From the IMG/VR virus record IMGVR_UViG_3300013137_002961, positions 1 through 38,082 of that record: a stretch of DNA of 38,082 nt; one strand, written 5' to 3'. Below are positions 16,488-24,969 of this stretch, in pieces (positions within the stretch are counted from its first letter, which is position 1; every line of letters starts with the position of its first letter). Under the pieces are notes generated by a model. It was given only the letters and a program-made list of their open reading frames with translations, searched no databases and was not told the DNA's origin. Both the position numbers and the translations under genes were made by a program. Source of the stretch: a virus.

Positions 16488-17525
16488 CTACGCGGTCAGA
16501 ATCTTCCGCGTCGCTTCCAGCCACACGCCGGCCAAGGCAAAATCATCGGTGCCCAATTGGCCATCCGTGGGATTGAAGATCAACGTCAATACCGATTGCA
16601 CCGCCGGAATATCCGCCGCCGCGATGGCCCGGGTCTTTTCCTGCCATTTATCGGTCTGGGCCGTCAGAAATTCGCCCGACTCCCCGCCGCAGTCGGCATC
16701 GGCCAGCATCGAGGCGCCCAGGGCGGCAAAGTAGGCCTCGCAGGTGATGGTGGGGGAATCCGCTTCAGCTCCGCCGGCCTTGATAATGGCTCCCAAAAAG
16801 TGGACCACGATGTCCGCCGCCGGGTCCAGGTCCGGCGGAATGATGAACCTGGCCGCCATTTTGGTGGGGTTGGCGCCATTGTTCCACCGCAGCGCCACCT
16901 CTTTGTTGGTGAGCTGGGTAAAACCATCCGCCGCCCCATTGGCAAAGACCACCGTGGGGGCGCCGGTTTCCAGGGTGATCGCCGCCGGCTGGATCAGGTA
17001 CTGCGCCGTTTTGGCACCCACGGCCAACTGGGCCAGGGCCGCCTCCACCGTGTCGACGGTGAAGTGGCCGGCCGTGTCGGTGATGGTCAGGGTGCCGCCG
17101 GCGGCCAAAGCCACCGGGACCGCCACGTCCACATCGATGAGCCCCCGGGTAACGGAAATAAACTTGACCAGGCGGCCGCAAAGGATGCTGTTGCCCGGCG
17201 TGGTCTCGTCAAAGGTCTGATCGTCCACCACGTACATGGGGTCGCCCACCATCGCCTGGGTGATGGAGGTGGCGGCCAGCTCAAAGATACCCTTGCGCCA
17301 GACCTTGATCCATACATCGCCACTGTTGCCGCTGGAGTTGTCCACCTGTTCCGCAGCGATGCCCACAAAGATATTGCCCGCGGCGTCCGCCCCCGGAATG
17401 GCATAGCCGTGGGCGGCGCCGATACACACCATCGTGCCGGCGTAGATTTTCACGCTCTGGTAAACCGGGAAGGCAAAGAGGATGCCTTCCTGGCGATTGG
17501 TCAAAATGTCCGCAGTTGCAGCCAT
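16488..17525 (-). CDS. Head decoration-type protein
   Basis: This 345-aa protein lies between protease/scaffold and major capsid. Residues 1-130 (ILTNRQEGILFAFPVYQSVKIYAGTMV...AGNIFVGIAAEQVDNS...VWIKVWRKGIFELA) resemble DUF2190-like capsid cement proteins; the rest (FTQLTNKEVALRWNNG, MAARFIIPPDLDPAADIVVHFLGAI) looks like a second beta domain of a kind seen in phage virion fibre or decoration proteins. Probably stabilises the shell. Exact family not certain. Confidence 0.65.
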   Translation of the reverse strand: MAATADILTNRQEGILFAFPVYQSVKIYAGTMVCIGAAHGYAIPGADAAGNIFVGIAAEQVDNSSGNSGDVWIKVWRKGIFELAATSITQAMVGDPMYVVDDQTFDETTPGNSILCGRLVKFISVTRGLIDVDVAVPVALAAGGTLTITDTAGHFTVDTVEAALAQLAVGAKTAQYLIQPAAITLETGAPTVVFANGAADGFTQLTNKEVALRWNNGANPTKMAARFIIPPDLDPAADIVVHFLGAIIKAGGAEADSPTITCEAYFAALGASMLADADCGGESGEFLTAQTDKWQEKTRAIAAADIPAVQSVLTLIFNPTDGQLGTDDFALAGVWLEATRKILTA

Positions 17526-17541
17526 AGTTCATTCTCCCTTA

Positions 17542-18582
17542 TTAGTTCTGGGCCATTTGCTGTTTGGTGGCCAGGTGGGCTTCGGGTTTGATTCCCAGTT
17601 GCTTGCACACCGCCAGGCCGACTTCGTCCAAAACGCCGCCCGGCTTATTGTCGCTGGCCGGGATCTTCAGTCCGACCTCCGCCAGGACCACCGGGACCAC
17701 GGCCATTTCGGCCTTGAACTCCGCCAGATCCCGCTGGGCCTGCTTCAGCTTGATCTCTCGCATGGCCGGGGTGATCTTCTTGGCCGCAATTGCCTCGTCC
17801 ACCGCGGCTACCGCCTCGCTCAGGGTCTGGGCTGCCTTGAGTGCGGTCAGCTCCGTTTCCACCGCGGCCAAACGGTCCTGGTTGCTTTTCAGCCCCTTGA
17901 TGGTGCCGATGATTTCCGATACCGAGGCGTCAGCCTTGAGAGCCAGCACCGTGGCAATCTCGGGCAGGGACGCGGCGTCGTCGGCCAATTTAAACCGCTG
18001 CTCCGCCAGGGCCAGGATTTCGCCTTCACCCTGCTCCCCGCTCAGTCCTAACAACTGCTTCAGTTTTTCAATCATGGCATTCGCCGCCTCCTGTTTCGTA
18101 GGGCGGGCGTCCCCGCCCGCCTCCTTATGGTCAGCCGCCGCCTTGGCCACTAACGGCGCCAAGCGGTTGATGGCCGGGACGTTGGTCAGGCCCACGTGCA
18201 TCAAGGCCGTGGGGGTGCGGGTTTCCGGGTCCAGGCGCAGCACGGGCGAAAAATAGCGGTACTCCTTATTTTTCAGGTATTCGCTACCCTGGGGAGTCCA
18301 CTCCACCCGGCCCCACAGCCCGTCCGGCCGGGCCTGCATTTCCTTGATCCAGCCCGCAGCGGGGGCACGTTCGCCCCCCAGGGACTGGTGCTCGTAGTCG
18401 ATAACCATGTCAATGCCCCGGGCCCGGAACTTCTGTACCATAGACTCCGCCGACTCCAGGTCCAGGTTGAACGGCTCCCGGCCATCTGACAGGGAGATTT
18501 TTCCCAGGGGCAGCAGCCTGATCCACTCCGGCAAGGATCCCTGATCCCCCAGGGGCATGATGCGGGCAAGTTGTTCTATCAT
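17542..18582 (-). CDS. Head maturation protease/scaffold, Mu gpI-like
   Basis: This 346-aa protein has residues 25-145 that match the Mu I protease: LPLGKISLSDGREPFNLD, IDMVIDYEHQSLGG, AAGWIKEMQARPDGLWGRVEWTPQG, EYRYFSPVLRLD, LTNVPAINRLAPLV. The C-terminal half is Ala/Lys/Glu-rich helical scaffold (like gpZ), probably cut out during head maturation. A dispersed palindrome copy is inserted in frame near residue 155-160, giving GGDARPT in the linker between protease and scaffold. It overlaps the previous gene by 4 nt. Confidence 0.85.
   Translation of the reverse strand: MIEQLARIMPLGDQGSLPEWIRLLPLGKISLSDGREPFNLDLESAESMVQKFRARGIDMVIDYEHQSLGGERAPAAGWIKEMQARPDGLWGRVEWTPQGSEYLKNKEYRYFSPVLRLDPETRTPTALMHVGLTNVPAINRLAPLVAKAAADHKEAGGDARPTKQEAANAMIEKLKQLLGLSGEQGEGEILALAEQRFKLADDAASLPEIATVLALKADASVSEIIGTIKGLKSNQDRLAAVETELTALKAAQTLSEAVAAVDEAIAAKKITPAMREIKLKQAQRDLAEFKAEMAVVPVVLAEVGLKIPASDNKPGGVLDEVGLAVCKQLGIKPEAHLATKQQMAQN
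18102..18121. repeat. Short dispersed palindrome inside the head protease gene
   Basis: GGCGGGCG-TCCC-CGCCCGCC, identical to the core at 16455-16474, lies in frame in coding sequence at the protease-scaffold linker and adds GGDARPT. Flank CTCCTTATGG also resembles intergenic copies. Confidence 0.85.
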
Positions 18583-18776
18583 GACATTTCTCCTGAAGGT
18601 TCCAGGGGGCTGTCGGCCGGTTCATAGACAATATCGTTATCCTGGCCGGGGTATTTTTCAGTGTGGTCAAATTCGCCAGACATAACCTCATAAGGGATGC
18701 CGTTCAAAAAAGCGTCGCATTTCAATTCCCCCTGATAGTGTCTGCATTCTGCACATTGTAAGGGTATCGGGCTCAT
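18579..18776 (-). CDS. Small Cys-containing protein after MuF, unknown
   Basis: This 65-aa acidic protein has three cysteines (CAECRHYQGELKC) near the N-terminus and FDHTEKYPGQDNDIVYEP in the middle. I have a sense of similar small proteins sitting beside phage head genes and toxin genes, but no named function. It starts by overlap with the MuF stop (ATGA) and ends by overlap with the protease start, so it belongs to the same operon. It could be a partner of the MuF C-terminal domain; that is only a hypothesis. Confidence 0.65.
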   Translation of the reverse strand: MSPIPLQCAECRHYQGELKCDAFLNGIPYEVMSGEFDHTEKYPGQDNDIVYEPADSPLEPSGEMS

Positions 18777-20077
18777 TTCGTTTTTATCCTTTCCATAAAT
18801 GGTTTAACAAAATTTAATTCATTAGGTAATTTATTGAACTTCCATAACCTGAAGCATTCTGCAAAAAATTCCCTCGCGTTGGAAAATATATAATCTCCCA
18901 CCTTATCCTGTATTTTACGTCGCTGTGGAGGGATATCTAATAGCTGATCATCAACACTTCTATGGAATAAACTCATTAATTTGTCGCACGGGCGGTCCCA
19001 CCCTTGCTCATTTTTAAAATCTATGAAATGGCCAATTTCGTGCGTTATAGCCTCTTCTTTAGAAACATTTTTCATTAGCCCAGCATTATTAATTTTCCGT
19101 AAATTTGTTTCAAATATCTCCATATCTTTAATGTTTTTGGTGAAGACAAAGGCAGTTTCCTCCCCCTTCTTATAGCAAGCCATTAAAGCCTTATCTCCTT
19201 TGCCTTTCATACCCCATAACTTTCTCATCCTTTCGCTGGAATCAATATAGTCAAATTTTAAATTGCTACCGCCTATATTGTTTCTAATCGTCTTATTTAT
19301 GAGATTTGCTACATCAAGAGAAATTCCCTTATAATTAACTCTTTTAGCAATATGGGTAGATGCCCATGTCTCTGCTTCCTTTATGGTTTTTGCCGCTATA
19401 TATGGCCCTTTTGGGCGAACCAGGGCCGGAATCTGTGATGCGATTTCCGGCGCATATTTTCCTAAATCAGGCGCCCACGTGCCGCCCCGGGCCGGTGATA
19501 CGAAATTATTACGTGGCCCAGCCGCCGGAGGCTCTCCCTGACTGACTTTCAGCCCCTGGCTATCAATCTCATTTTGGCTCAAGGTGAAAGCCGCACACCG
19601 GCAGTTATAGTCCCAGGGGGGCCAATACATCTTCCAAAATTCATGATCCAAAGAATAAATCAACCCATGCAGCGCCGCGTGCCGGGGCCGGGTGCGGCCA
19701 TCCATCACCGCCGAATATCGGGCGTAAGGGCGCAGCGCCCGGTTAGCCTGGGCCTGCTCCCAGTGCCCGGCGCCGTAGCTGCTCAACACGTTGGTCCTGA
19801 ACACCGTCTCCCGGTGCCAGGGCCGGGTTAACATATCCTCTGTGGTTTTGACAAAATCCCTCAGAGTCGTCCCTTTTTCCAGCGCCGCTTGCACCCCGTC
19901 AAACACCCGTTGCAGCTCATCCGCCTTATAGACGTAGGCGGCGGTGAAAGCCTTGACCTTTTCCGCCGCAGCCAGCTTGTCAAACTCTCCCCGGGTCATG
20001 ATCCCCTTGGAGAGAAAGAATTCCACCGCCTCTTGAAAAGGCTGGTCCCAGGCGAAGGCGTCGCTGAAATCAGGCAT
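18773..20077 (-). CDS. Minor head protein MuF with C-terminal HExxH metallopeptidase-like domain
   Basis: This 434-aa protein has residues 1-215 that match Mu F/SPP1 gp7 minor head proteins (KGIMTRGEFDKLAAAEK, YSAVMDGRTRPRHAALHGLIY, PPWDYNCRCAAF). After AKTIKEAETWA (230) the sequence changes to an extra domain: EAITHEIGHFIDF has HEIGH at 346-350, the zinc-binding HExxH, and SNAREFFAECFRLW at 399-412 supplies a further Glu (407), together the layout of anthrax lethal factor-like (ATLF) peptidases. The encoding DNA below 19400 is clearly AT-richer than its neighbours, so the domain was probably acquired. MuF proteins with such tails are ejected or packaged effectors (known family trend); target here unknown. 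Confidence 0.85.
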   Translation of the reverse strand: MPDFSDAFAWDQPFQEAVEFFLSKGIMTRGEFDKLAAAEKVKAFTAAYVYKADELQRVFDGVQAALEKGTTLRDFVKTTEDMLTRPWHRETVFRTNVLSSYGAGHWEQAQANRALRPYARYSAVMDGRTRPRHAALHGLIYSLDHEFWKMYWPPWDYNCRCAAFTLSQNEIDSQGLKVSQGEPPAAGPRNNFVSPARGGTWAPDLGKYAPEIASQIPALVRPKGPYIAAKTIKEAETWASTHIAKRVNYKGISLDVANLINKTIRNNIGGSNLKFDYIDSSERMRKLWGMKGKGDKALMACYKKGEETAFVFTKNIKDMEIFETNLRKINNAGLMKNVSKEEAITHEIGHFIDFKNEQGWDRPCDKLMSLFHRSVDDQLLDIPPQRRKIQDKVGDYIFSNAREFFAECFRLWKFNKLPNELNFVKPFMERIKTK

Positions 20078-21737
20078 TTTCCGCTCGCCCTTTCATGTAG
20101 GCCAGCATCCTGGCTTGGTAAAGCAGCTCGCCCAGTTCATCCGACGGCATTTCCGGGTACACGGCCAGGATGCTGTCCCGGATGCCCTCCAAAGATTCAC
20201 CCGCCTGAATCAAATCCCAAACCGGCTTGAGCATCAAAACCGCGGCGTCCGCCGAGGCCGCCACCGCCGCCTGGCTCAACGCCTCTAATTCCTGCTGGGT
20301 TTTGATCACCTGTGCATCCTGGGGAATTAACTCCAACTCCCCCTCCCGCAGCGGCAAAATGGCCTTCATGGCCGCAGCGTCCCCCTTTTCGCCTTTTTTC
20401 CCTTTCCCCTTTTCCCCTTTTTCATTGGCGGGATGCCCCCCGGGGTTTTCATCGTCGGGGCCGGACGGCCCGGGGGGCTGTTGAGGTTGGGCGGGTTTAA
20501 TGGAAGCCGTAGTGGGTTCATCTCCCTGGGGCTCGGGGATGCCGAAGTGGTCATAAATGTGGCTCAGAGGGATGGGCACCCCCATCTCGTCCAGATTTTT
20601 GCACACCTCCGAATCCAGCTTCAGGTCCGGCGAATCCGGCATCTGTAGACTAAAACCGGGAATCGGCTTATCCCAACCGAAGTTGAAGCCCACCAGAGGC
20701 CGGATCACTTGCTCCCGGATGGTCTCCGCCAGGGCCTCGGCGTCCGCCTCCAACAGGTCATCCCTGACCTCGGCCTGGACCTTGCCGGCCGAATAGGTCC
20801 CGGTGGAACCTTCGGTGTCGGTGGTCAAAGTCTGCCCCAGCACCGCCTTGGACATCTCCCGGTTGCAGAATGAGGCGAAGACCTGGTAGGGGTTGGTGGT
20901 CCCGGACAACCGGGAGGTGGCCTCCACGAACTCAATTTCGGTGGATTTGCTGATGATGCCGGCGGCGTCGGTCCCCAGATTGATAATGGCCTGGCGCAGG
21001 GCCTCCCGGTCCGCCGGCGAGGCGCTGGGTTCATATTTGCCCAGGCGCAGAGGCATCCCAAAGATCTCGTTGAACGCAGCCCAGTCCTTCAAAGCATAAT
21101 TCTTGAACAGGTACATCCAGCCGCACACCCGGAGCACGCCGTTACGGGTGTCGTGACCCGAACGGGCCAGGTGGCGGTGATAAATCAACTGGAACGGCTG
21201 CGGCTCCACCCCGGCGGTGTTGTCTTCGGTGATTACCAGGGGGGTAAGGGAATTCATGAAGGTGATATTTTTCGGGTGGATGAGGTTGAAGCCGGCAATG
21301 ACCCATTGATTTTTGTCGGTAGCCCATTTAAATTCCGCCGCGGCATAGCCGTGGCCCACGGCCCCCAGGAGGTGGGTAAACAGGGCCTTCAGCTTCATTT
21401 GTTCCAGCCACTCCCGCACCGCCTCGCCGATCTTTTTGTCTTCCGGTGCGTCCGAGGCGTCCTTCACCTGGTTCTCCAGCCCCAGCACCGCCAGGCGCCG
21501 GGTCCCCATGACGCTCATCAGGTGGGGGTCTTTCTCCTCCATCTCCTCGAACAGTTCCGCCTGGCTCCGGAGATCGCCGGCGTCGGCGGCGTAGAAGATG
21601 GTGGCCAACCGCGACGGCGTCAGCCCCCGGGAAGGGTACGAACTCCACCGGTCCCGGATGCTGGCGGTGGCGATCTCCCTGGTCTCGGGGCGCTTTAAGG
21701 CCGGGATAGGGCGGCCGAATTGGTCAAAAAGTTGCAT
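20070..21737 (-). CDS. Portal protein, Mu gp29-like (DUF935)
   Basis: This 555-aa protein has residues 20-330 (RDRWSSYPSRGLTPSRLATIFYAADAGD, EEKDPHLMSVMGTRRLAVLGL, GHGYAAAEFKW, FNEIFGMPLRLGKYE) that are typical DUF935 portals, forming the dodecameric DNA gate at one capsid vertex. Residues about 395-440 are a Pro/Gly/Lys-rich low-complexity linker (PQQPPGPSGPDDENPGG, then EKGEKGKGKKGEKG) before a helical C-terminal region. It overlaps the MuF start by 8 nt. Confidence 0.92.
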   Translation of the reverse strand: MQLFDQFGRPIPALKRPETREIATASIRDRWSSYPSRGLTPSRLATIFYAADAGDLRSQAELFEEMEEKDPHLMSVMGTRRLAVLGLENQVKDASDAPEDKKIGEAVREWLEQMKLKALFTHLLGAVGHGYAAAEFKWATDKNQWVIAGFNLIHPKNITFMNSLTPLVITEDNTAGVEPQPFQLIYHRHLARSGHDTRNGVLRVCGWMYLFKNYALKDWAAFNEIFGMPLRLGKYEPSASPADREALRQAIINLGTDAAGIISKSTEIEFVEATSRLSGTTNPYQVFASFCNREMSKAVLGQTLTTDTEGSTGTYSAGKVQAEVRDDLLEADAEALAETIREQVIRPLVGFNFGWDKPIPGFSLQMPDSPDLKLDSEVCKNLDEMGVPIPLSHIYDHFGIPEPQGDEPTTASIKPAQPQQPPGPSGPDDENPGGHPANEKGEKGKGKKGEKGDAAAMKAILPLREGELELIPQDAQVIKTQQELEALSQAAVAASADAAVLMLKPVWDLIQAGESLEGIRDSILAVYPEMPSDELGELLYQARMLAYMKGRAENA

Positions 21738-21738
21738 T

Positions 21739-22505
21739 TCAGGACCCGTTTTTGCTGATTATGAGTTGCTTTACATTTTTATTTTTCTTCCCAATTCTAT
21801 AATTTATTTTCTTCATCTCGATCTTAAACCCCTTAAATATTTTCCTAGTTTCAGGGACATCATTCATCGTCAGAATGAAATGCCCTTTTAGCCCTCTACA
21901 ACTCGCGGCCAGCTTTTCAAAATCATCCTGCTCAAAAATGCCTTTGCCGTAGTCTCTTGTTTCACAACCCCAATAGGGCGGGTCTAAAAAGAAACAGGAC
22001 TGCGGCCGGTCATATTTTGTTAAACATTTTTCCCAATCTAAACTTTCAATAGTTACCTTTTCCAACCTCAAGTGAATTTTAAAAAGGATTTCTTCCAGAT
22101 TTCTCACACTGAAAAACTTCCTACCCCCCCCCCCGCAAAAAGAGAGTTATGAGGGTTTCTGCCGCCATAACAGACTCGCATTAGATAGTAATATCGAGCC
22201 GCTCGTTGAATATCAGTCAGCCCGGCCAGGGAGGTCAATTTGAACGCGTTAAACAGATTCCTGTCCCAAGAATACCAGCGAATTTCTTTGACAAACTCGT
22301 CATAATGATACTTGACTATCCTAAAGAGATTGCTGATTTCCCCGTTAATATCGTTGAACACCTCATCTTCCGACGGGTCTTTAGCCAGCAGCACCGCCCC
22401 CGAACCTCCAAAAACCTCACAGTAAAGGCGGTGCCCCGGCAGCTTTTCTACAATTCTCGGTGCCAGTTGATGTTTGCCGCCGATATAGGGAAAGAAAATA
22501 CTCAA
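21739..22505 (-). CDS. Dam-type DNA adenine methyltransferase, frameshifted at a G11 tract
   Basis: Two reading frames together make a complete alpha-type adenine-N6 methylase. The first (from TTG 22505) has FFPYIGGKHQLAPRIV, the SAM-binding EVFGGSGAVLL and DEVFNDINGE; the second (about 22104 down to 21739) has the catalytic LDPPYWG (DPPY). They meet at 22124-22134, a run of 11 G on the coding strand. With 12 or 9 G the frames join as a protein of about 255 or 254 aa; at 11 G translation ends soon after the tract and the DPPY half is lost. The gene sits between terminase and portal, is AT-richer than both, and overlaps the terminase stop. Either phase-variable or a homopolymer sequencing error. 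Confidence 0.85.
22124..22134 (-). repeat. Homopolymer tract (11 G on coding strand) in the methylase gene
   Basis: Eleven consecutive C on the plus strand, the longest homopolymer noticed in the window. Its length decides whether the two methylase halves are in frame: 11 or 10 G truncate the protein, 9 or 12 restore it. Confidence 0.85.
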
Positions 22506-24046
22506 AACGCCCCCCTCGCCTGCACATTTCCCCCGCCGCTCCGGCGTTCTTCGGCAAATCGCCCGGCCTGCACCGTCTCGTATTCCACCGGCTGATAGGG
22601 AGTCATTACCCGGGCGGCGTTGGCCATGCAACCCGCCACCGCGGCGTCGCCGTGGCGCTGGCCGCCGTCCCGGCCCTGGGATTTCTTGCCCTCCGGCACC
22701 TTGGGAATACCCTTCTCCACCCGCAGCGCCCGGTGATCGTCCAGAATGTCGCCGTCCTTGGACATGTCAAAGGTGTGATCCTCCAGGGCCGCCTTATACT
22801 TGGGCATGTATTCCAGGTAAAACTGATTGGTGGGCATCACCTGGGTGATCCGGCCCTCGCCATAGCGTTGCATACACACTTCCGCCAGGTACTGGCCGTT
22901 GCCCCGGGCGTCCAGGGCCCCGCCCCGGAACACCGGCAGCCGGTCCACGATGAAAAACAGCACCTGTTTCTGCTGCTCAAAGGGGACGTTGCGCAACTCC
23001 ACCAGGAACGGGGTGTGGCACTTCAGGGTTTGACCTTCCTGAATAGGCCAGATCACCGTCAAGTCACCGGAGCGCCCGAAATCCTCCCCGAAATAACACG
23101 GCCGGCCCTGGGGCAAGGCCTCCAGCAGCGGCAAAACGTTTTCCTCCAGCCAATCCTGACACTCCCCTTCCCGGATATGCTTGGGCTGCCGGGCGAATTC
23201 ATCCTTGCAGCCCCAGCGCAGCACCGGGATCTCTGAATCCATGCAGGACTCAATGAGCATCCGGGTGAGATAGGCCCCGGCGCTGGAGGTGGGAATACAG
23301 AGCAGCTCCTCGTCGGCATCGTCACCGTAAAAGGCGAACAGCTCACCCCGCCAGGCCGCTTCGCCTTCCGGGGTCCATTCCCGCCCCAGGGTGAGACAGA
23401 TGCGTTGATACAAACCTTCCGCCAGGGCGTCGTCGATGGTATCCCGGTGGAGGGTGTAGTTTTTCTTCCCGGCCCGGATATCCTGGATCAATTCGTTGAA
23501 GGGGTTGTCATCGCCGTTGTGGGTGGAAATCACCTCCACCCGGCCGCCCCACATGATCATGGCCAGCGCCGCCTTGAGCAGTCCGGCCAGGTCGTCATGA
23601 AACGCGGCCTCGTCGATAACAATCTTGCCTTGTTTGCCCCGGAGGTTGGCGGGCCGGGAAGACAGGGCCAAAATCTTGTGGCCCGAGGCGAAATTAATCC
23701 GGAAGGCCATGATATCCTTGCCGTCCCGGCCTTCGTTTTTGAAGATCACCTCGTCGATCTCCACTGCGGCCTTGTGGTATTCCCGGGCCCATCGGGCGCA
23801 GTCCTCAATATATTCCTGGGCCATGTCCTTGTTGTACCCGATATAGAACACGTCCATGCCGCTGACCGAGGCTGCGGTCAAAACGCTGTCCGCGGCATCA
23901 CCCCAAGAGGCCCCGATGCGTCTCGACTTCTCCCACACCTTCACCGGACTGGCATCCGCCACCCAACGCTGCTGATAGGGCAGCAGCACCGGGGGAGGCG
24001 AGGGGCGGGCATTGCCGCTGGCAATTCCGGCGGTGGTGGATTTCAT
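22502..24046 (-). CDS. Terminase large subunit, Mu gp28-like
   Basis: This 514-aa protein holds the packaging ATPase and nuclease. Near the N-terminus VLLPYQQRWVADASPVKVW leads to KSRRIGAS, the variant Walker A of Mu-type terminases; KQGKIVIDEAAFHDD gives the Walker B with DE, and VEVISTHNG fits the coupling motif. The C-terminal half (CYFGEDFGRSGDLTVIW, ARGNGQYLAEVCMQRYG, DDHRALRVEKGIPKVP, RHGDAAVAG) fits the RNase H-like nuclease with Asp residues at DFGRSGD and GDAAVA. It overlaps the small subunit by 4 nt. Confidence 0.93.
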   Translation of the reverse strand: MKSTTAGIASGNARPSPPPVLLPYQQRWVADASPVKVWEKSRRIGASWGDAADSVLTAASVSGMDVFYIGYNKDMAQEYIEDCARWAREYHKAAVEIDEVIFKNEGRDGKDIMAFRINFASGHKILALSSRPANLRGKQGKIVIDEAAFHDDLAGLLKAALAMIMWGGRVEVISTHNGDDNPFNELIQDIRAGKKNYTLHRDTIDDALAEGLYQRICLTLGREWTPEGEAAWRGELFAFYGDDADEELLCIPTSSAGAYLTRMLIESCMDSEIPVLRWGCKDEFARQPKHIREGECQDWLEENVLPLLEALPQGRPCYFGEDFGRSGDLTVIWPIQEGQTLKCHTPFLVELRNVPFEQQKQVLFFIVDRLPVFRGGALDARGNGQYLAEVCMQRYGEGRITQVMPTNQFYLEYMPKYKAALEDHTFDMSKDGDILDDHRALRVEKGIPKVPEGKKSQGRDGGQRHGDAAVAGCMANAARVMTPYQPVEYETVQAGRFAEERRSGGGNVQARGAF

Positions 24047-24723
24047 TGCACTCCCAAGATCCGGCGGCGAATTTCCTCCGCCGCTTCATCGCTCAACCCC
24101 GGCGCCTGGCCGGTCTTGGCGTCGGGCTGGTATTTGAGCTTCAACTCGTCGATCAGGGCCAGAGTCTGCTTTAAATCCTTGATAGCCGCAAAGGTGAGGC
24201 CCTCGGGGGAGGCCGCCAGGGTGTTGATCCGCCGGGCCATAACCATTTCCAAGGCCATAATCGCGTCTTGTGGGGTCGTAATCACCAGTGGCGCAGTCGT
24301 CTCGCCTGCGGACCTGGCCTCGCCCGGGGCCGGGGCCGGCGGCGGCGATCCCTTCAGGGCCGCCCCCGGCTCCCCTCCCCGGCCCTGGGTCTTTTCCCAC
24401 ATGGCCGCAGACAGTACCTTCTTGAACTCTCCATCGGCCAGGGCATTCGTTATCAGCTTGGCCCGGAGCAGAGTGCTATCCCTCCGGATCACCCCCAGGG
24501 CCAAACGAAATTCCTTTCGGGCCTCGGGCCAGTCGCGGCCCTCAATGGGGGTATCGGTACCCTCCGAGTTGCGGGCCTCCCACTCCTTTTCTTCCGCTGA
24601 CCAGCGCTTCAACTGGGATACCGAGACGCCGGTGGCCCCGGCCACCTGGTCGAAGGTGAGGCCGTCCACCACGTACAGCTCTTTGGCCCGCTCCCGGACC
24701 TCCCAGGAATATTCCTGCGGCAT
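24043..24723 (-). CDS. Terminase small subunit-like, Mu gp27-like (DUF1804)
   Basis: This 226-aa protein begins EYSWEVRERAKELYVVDGLTFDQVAGATGVSVSQLKRW, an N-terminal HTH as in DUF1804/gp27 proteins that recognise packaging DNA. It is followed by WPEARKEFRLALGVIRRD and a helical C-terminus (EAAEEIRRRILG). A Pro/Gly/Ala linker (SPPPAPAPGEARSAGETTAP, residues 126-145) includes a degenerate palindrome copy at 24292-24310, inserted in frame. Coupled to the large subunit by a 4-nt overlap. Confidence 0.8.
   Translation of the reverse strand: MPQEYSWEVRERAKELYVVDGLTFDQVAGATGVSVSQLKRWSAEEKEWEARNSEGTDTPIEGRDWPEARKEFRLALGVIRRDSTLLRAKLITNALADGEFKKVLSAAMWEKTQGRGGEPGAALKGSPPPAPAPGEARSAGETTAPLVITTPQDAIMALEMVMARRINTLAASPEGLTFAAIKDLKQTLALIDELKLKYQPDAKTGQAPGLSDEAAEEIRRRILGVQ
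24292..24310. repeat. Degenerate dispersed palindrome inside terminase small subunit gene
   Basis: CGCAGTCG-TCT-CGCCTGCG, an 8-bp stem with one mismatch, resembles the CGCAGGCG copy at 8341. It is in frame and translated as part of the linker. Confidence 0.6.
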
Positions 24724-24969
24724 CTATTTCCCCAGGACTTGGCGGATCACCTCCGCCTCCTGCAACTGCTCCCGGTACGCGATATGCAGGTTTGCCAGGT
24801 CCAGGGCCTGAGCGGCGATCATTTCGGTTTCCAGTCGCTCCACCGGCCGGGTGGGGTCCAAAAGATCCCGGAGGGATCGGACCAGCCCCTGCATCCGCAG
24901 CTGAGTGTCTCCCCGGCGTTTGCGGTTCAGGACCAGACGGCCCTCGAATTTGACGTGCTCTTCGCTCAT
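24724..24969 (-). CDS. Small helical protein, DUF-type, unknown
   Basis: This 81-aa, charged helical protein (MSEEHVKFEGRLVLNRKR, then LRDLLDPTRPVERLE and AAQALDLANLHIAYREQL) ends one base before the terminase gene starts and overlaps the upstream gene by 4 nt. Mu-like phages often carry a gene of this size between lysis and terminase genes. Role unknown. Confidence 0.65.
   Translation of the reverse strand: MSEEHVKFEGRLVLNRKRRGDTQLRMQGLVRSLRDLLDPTRPVERLETEMIAAQALDLANLHIAYREQLQEAEVIRQVLGK

Noticed and set aside
21153-21698. Long plus-strand frame opposite the portal gene
   Set aside because: Antisense shadow of a GC-rich gene with clear portal motifs; no ribosome site.
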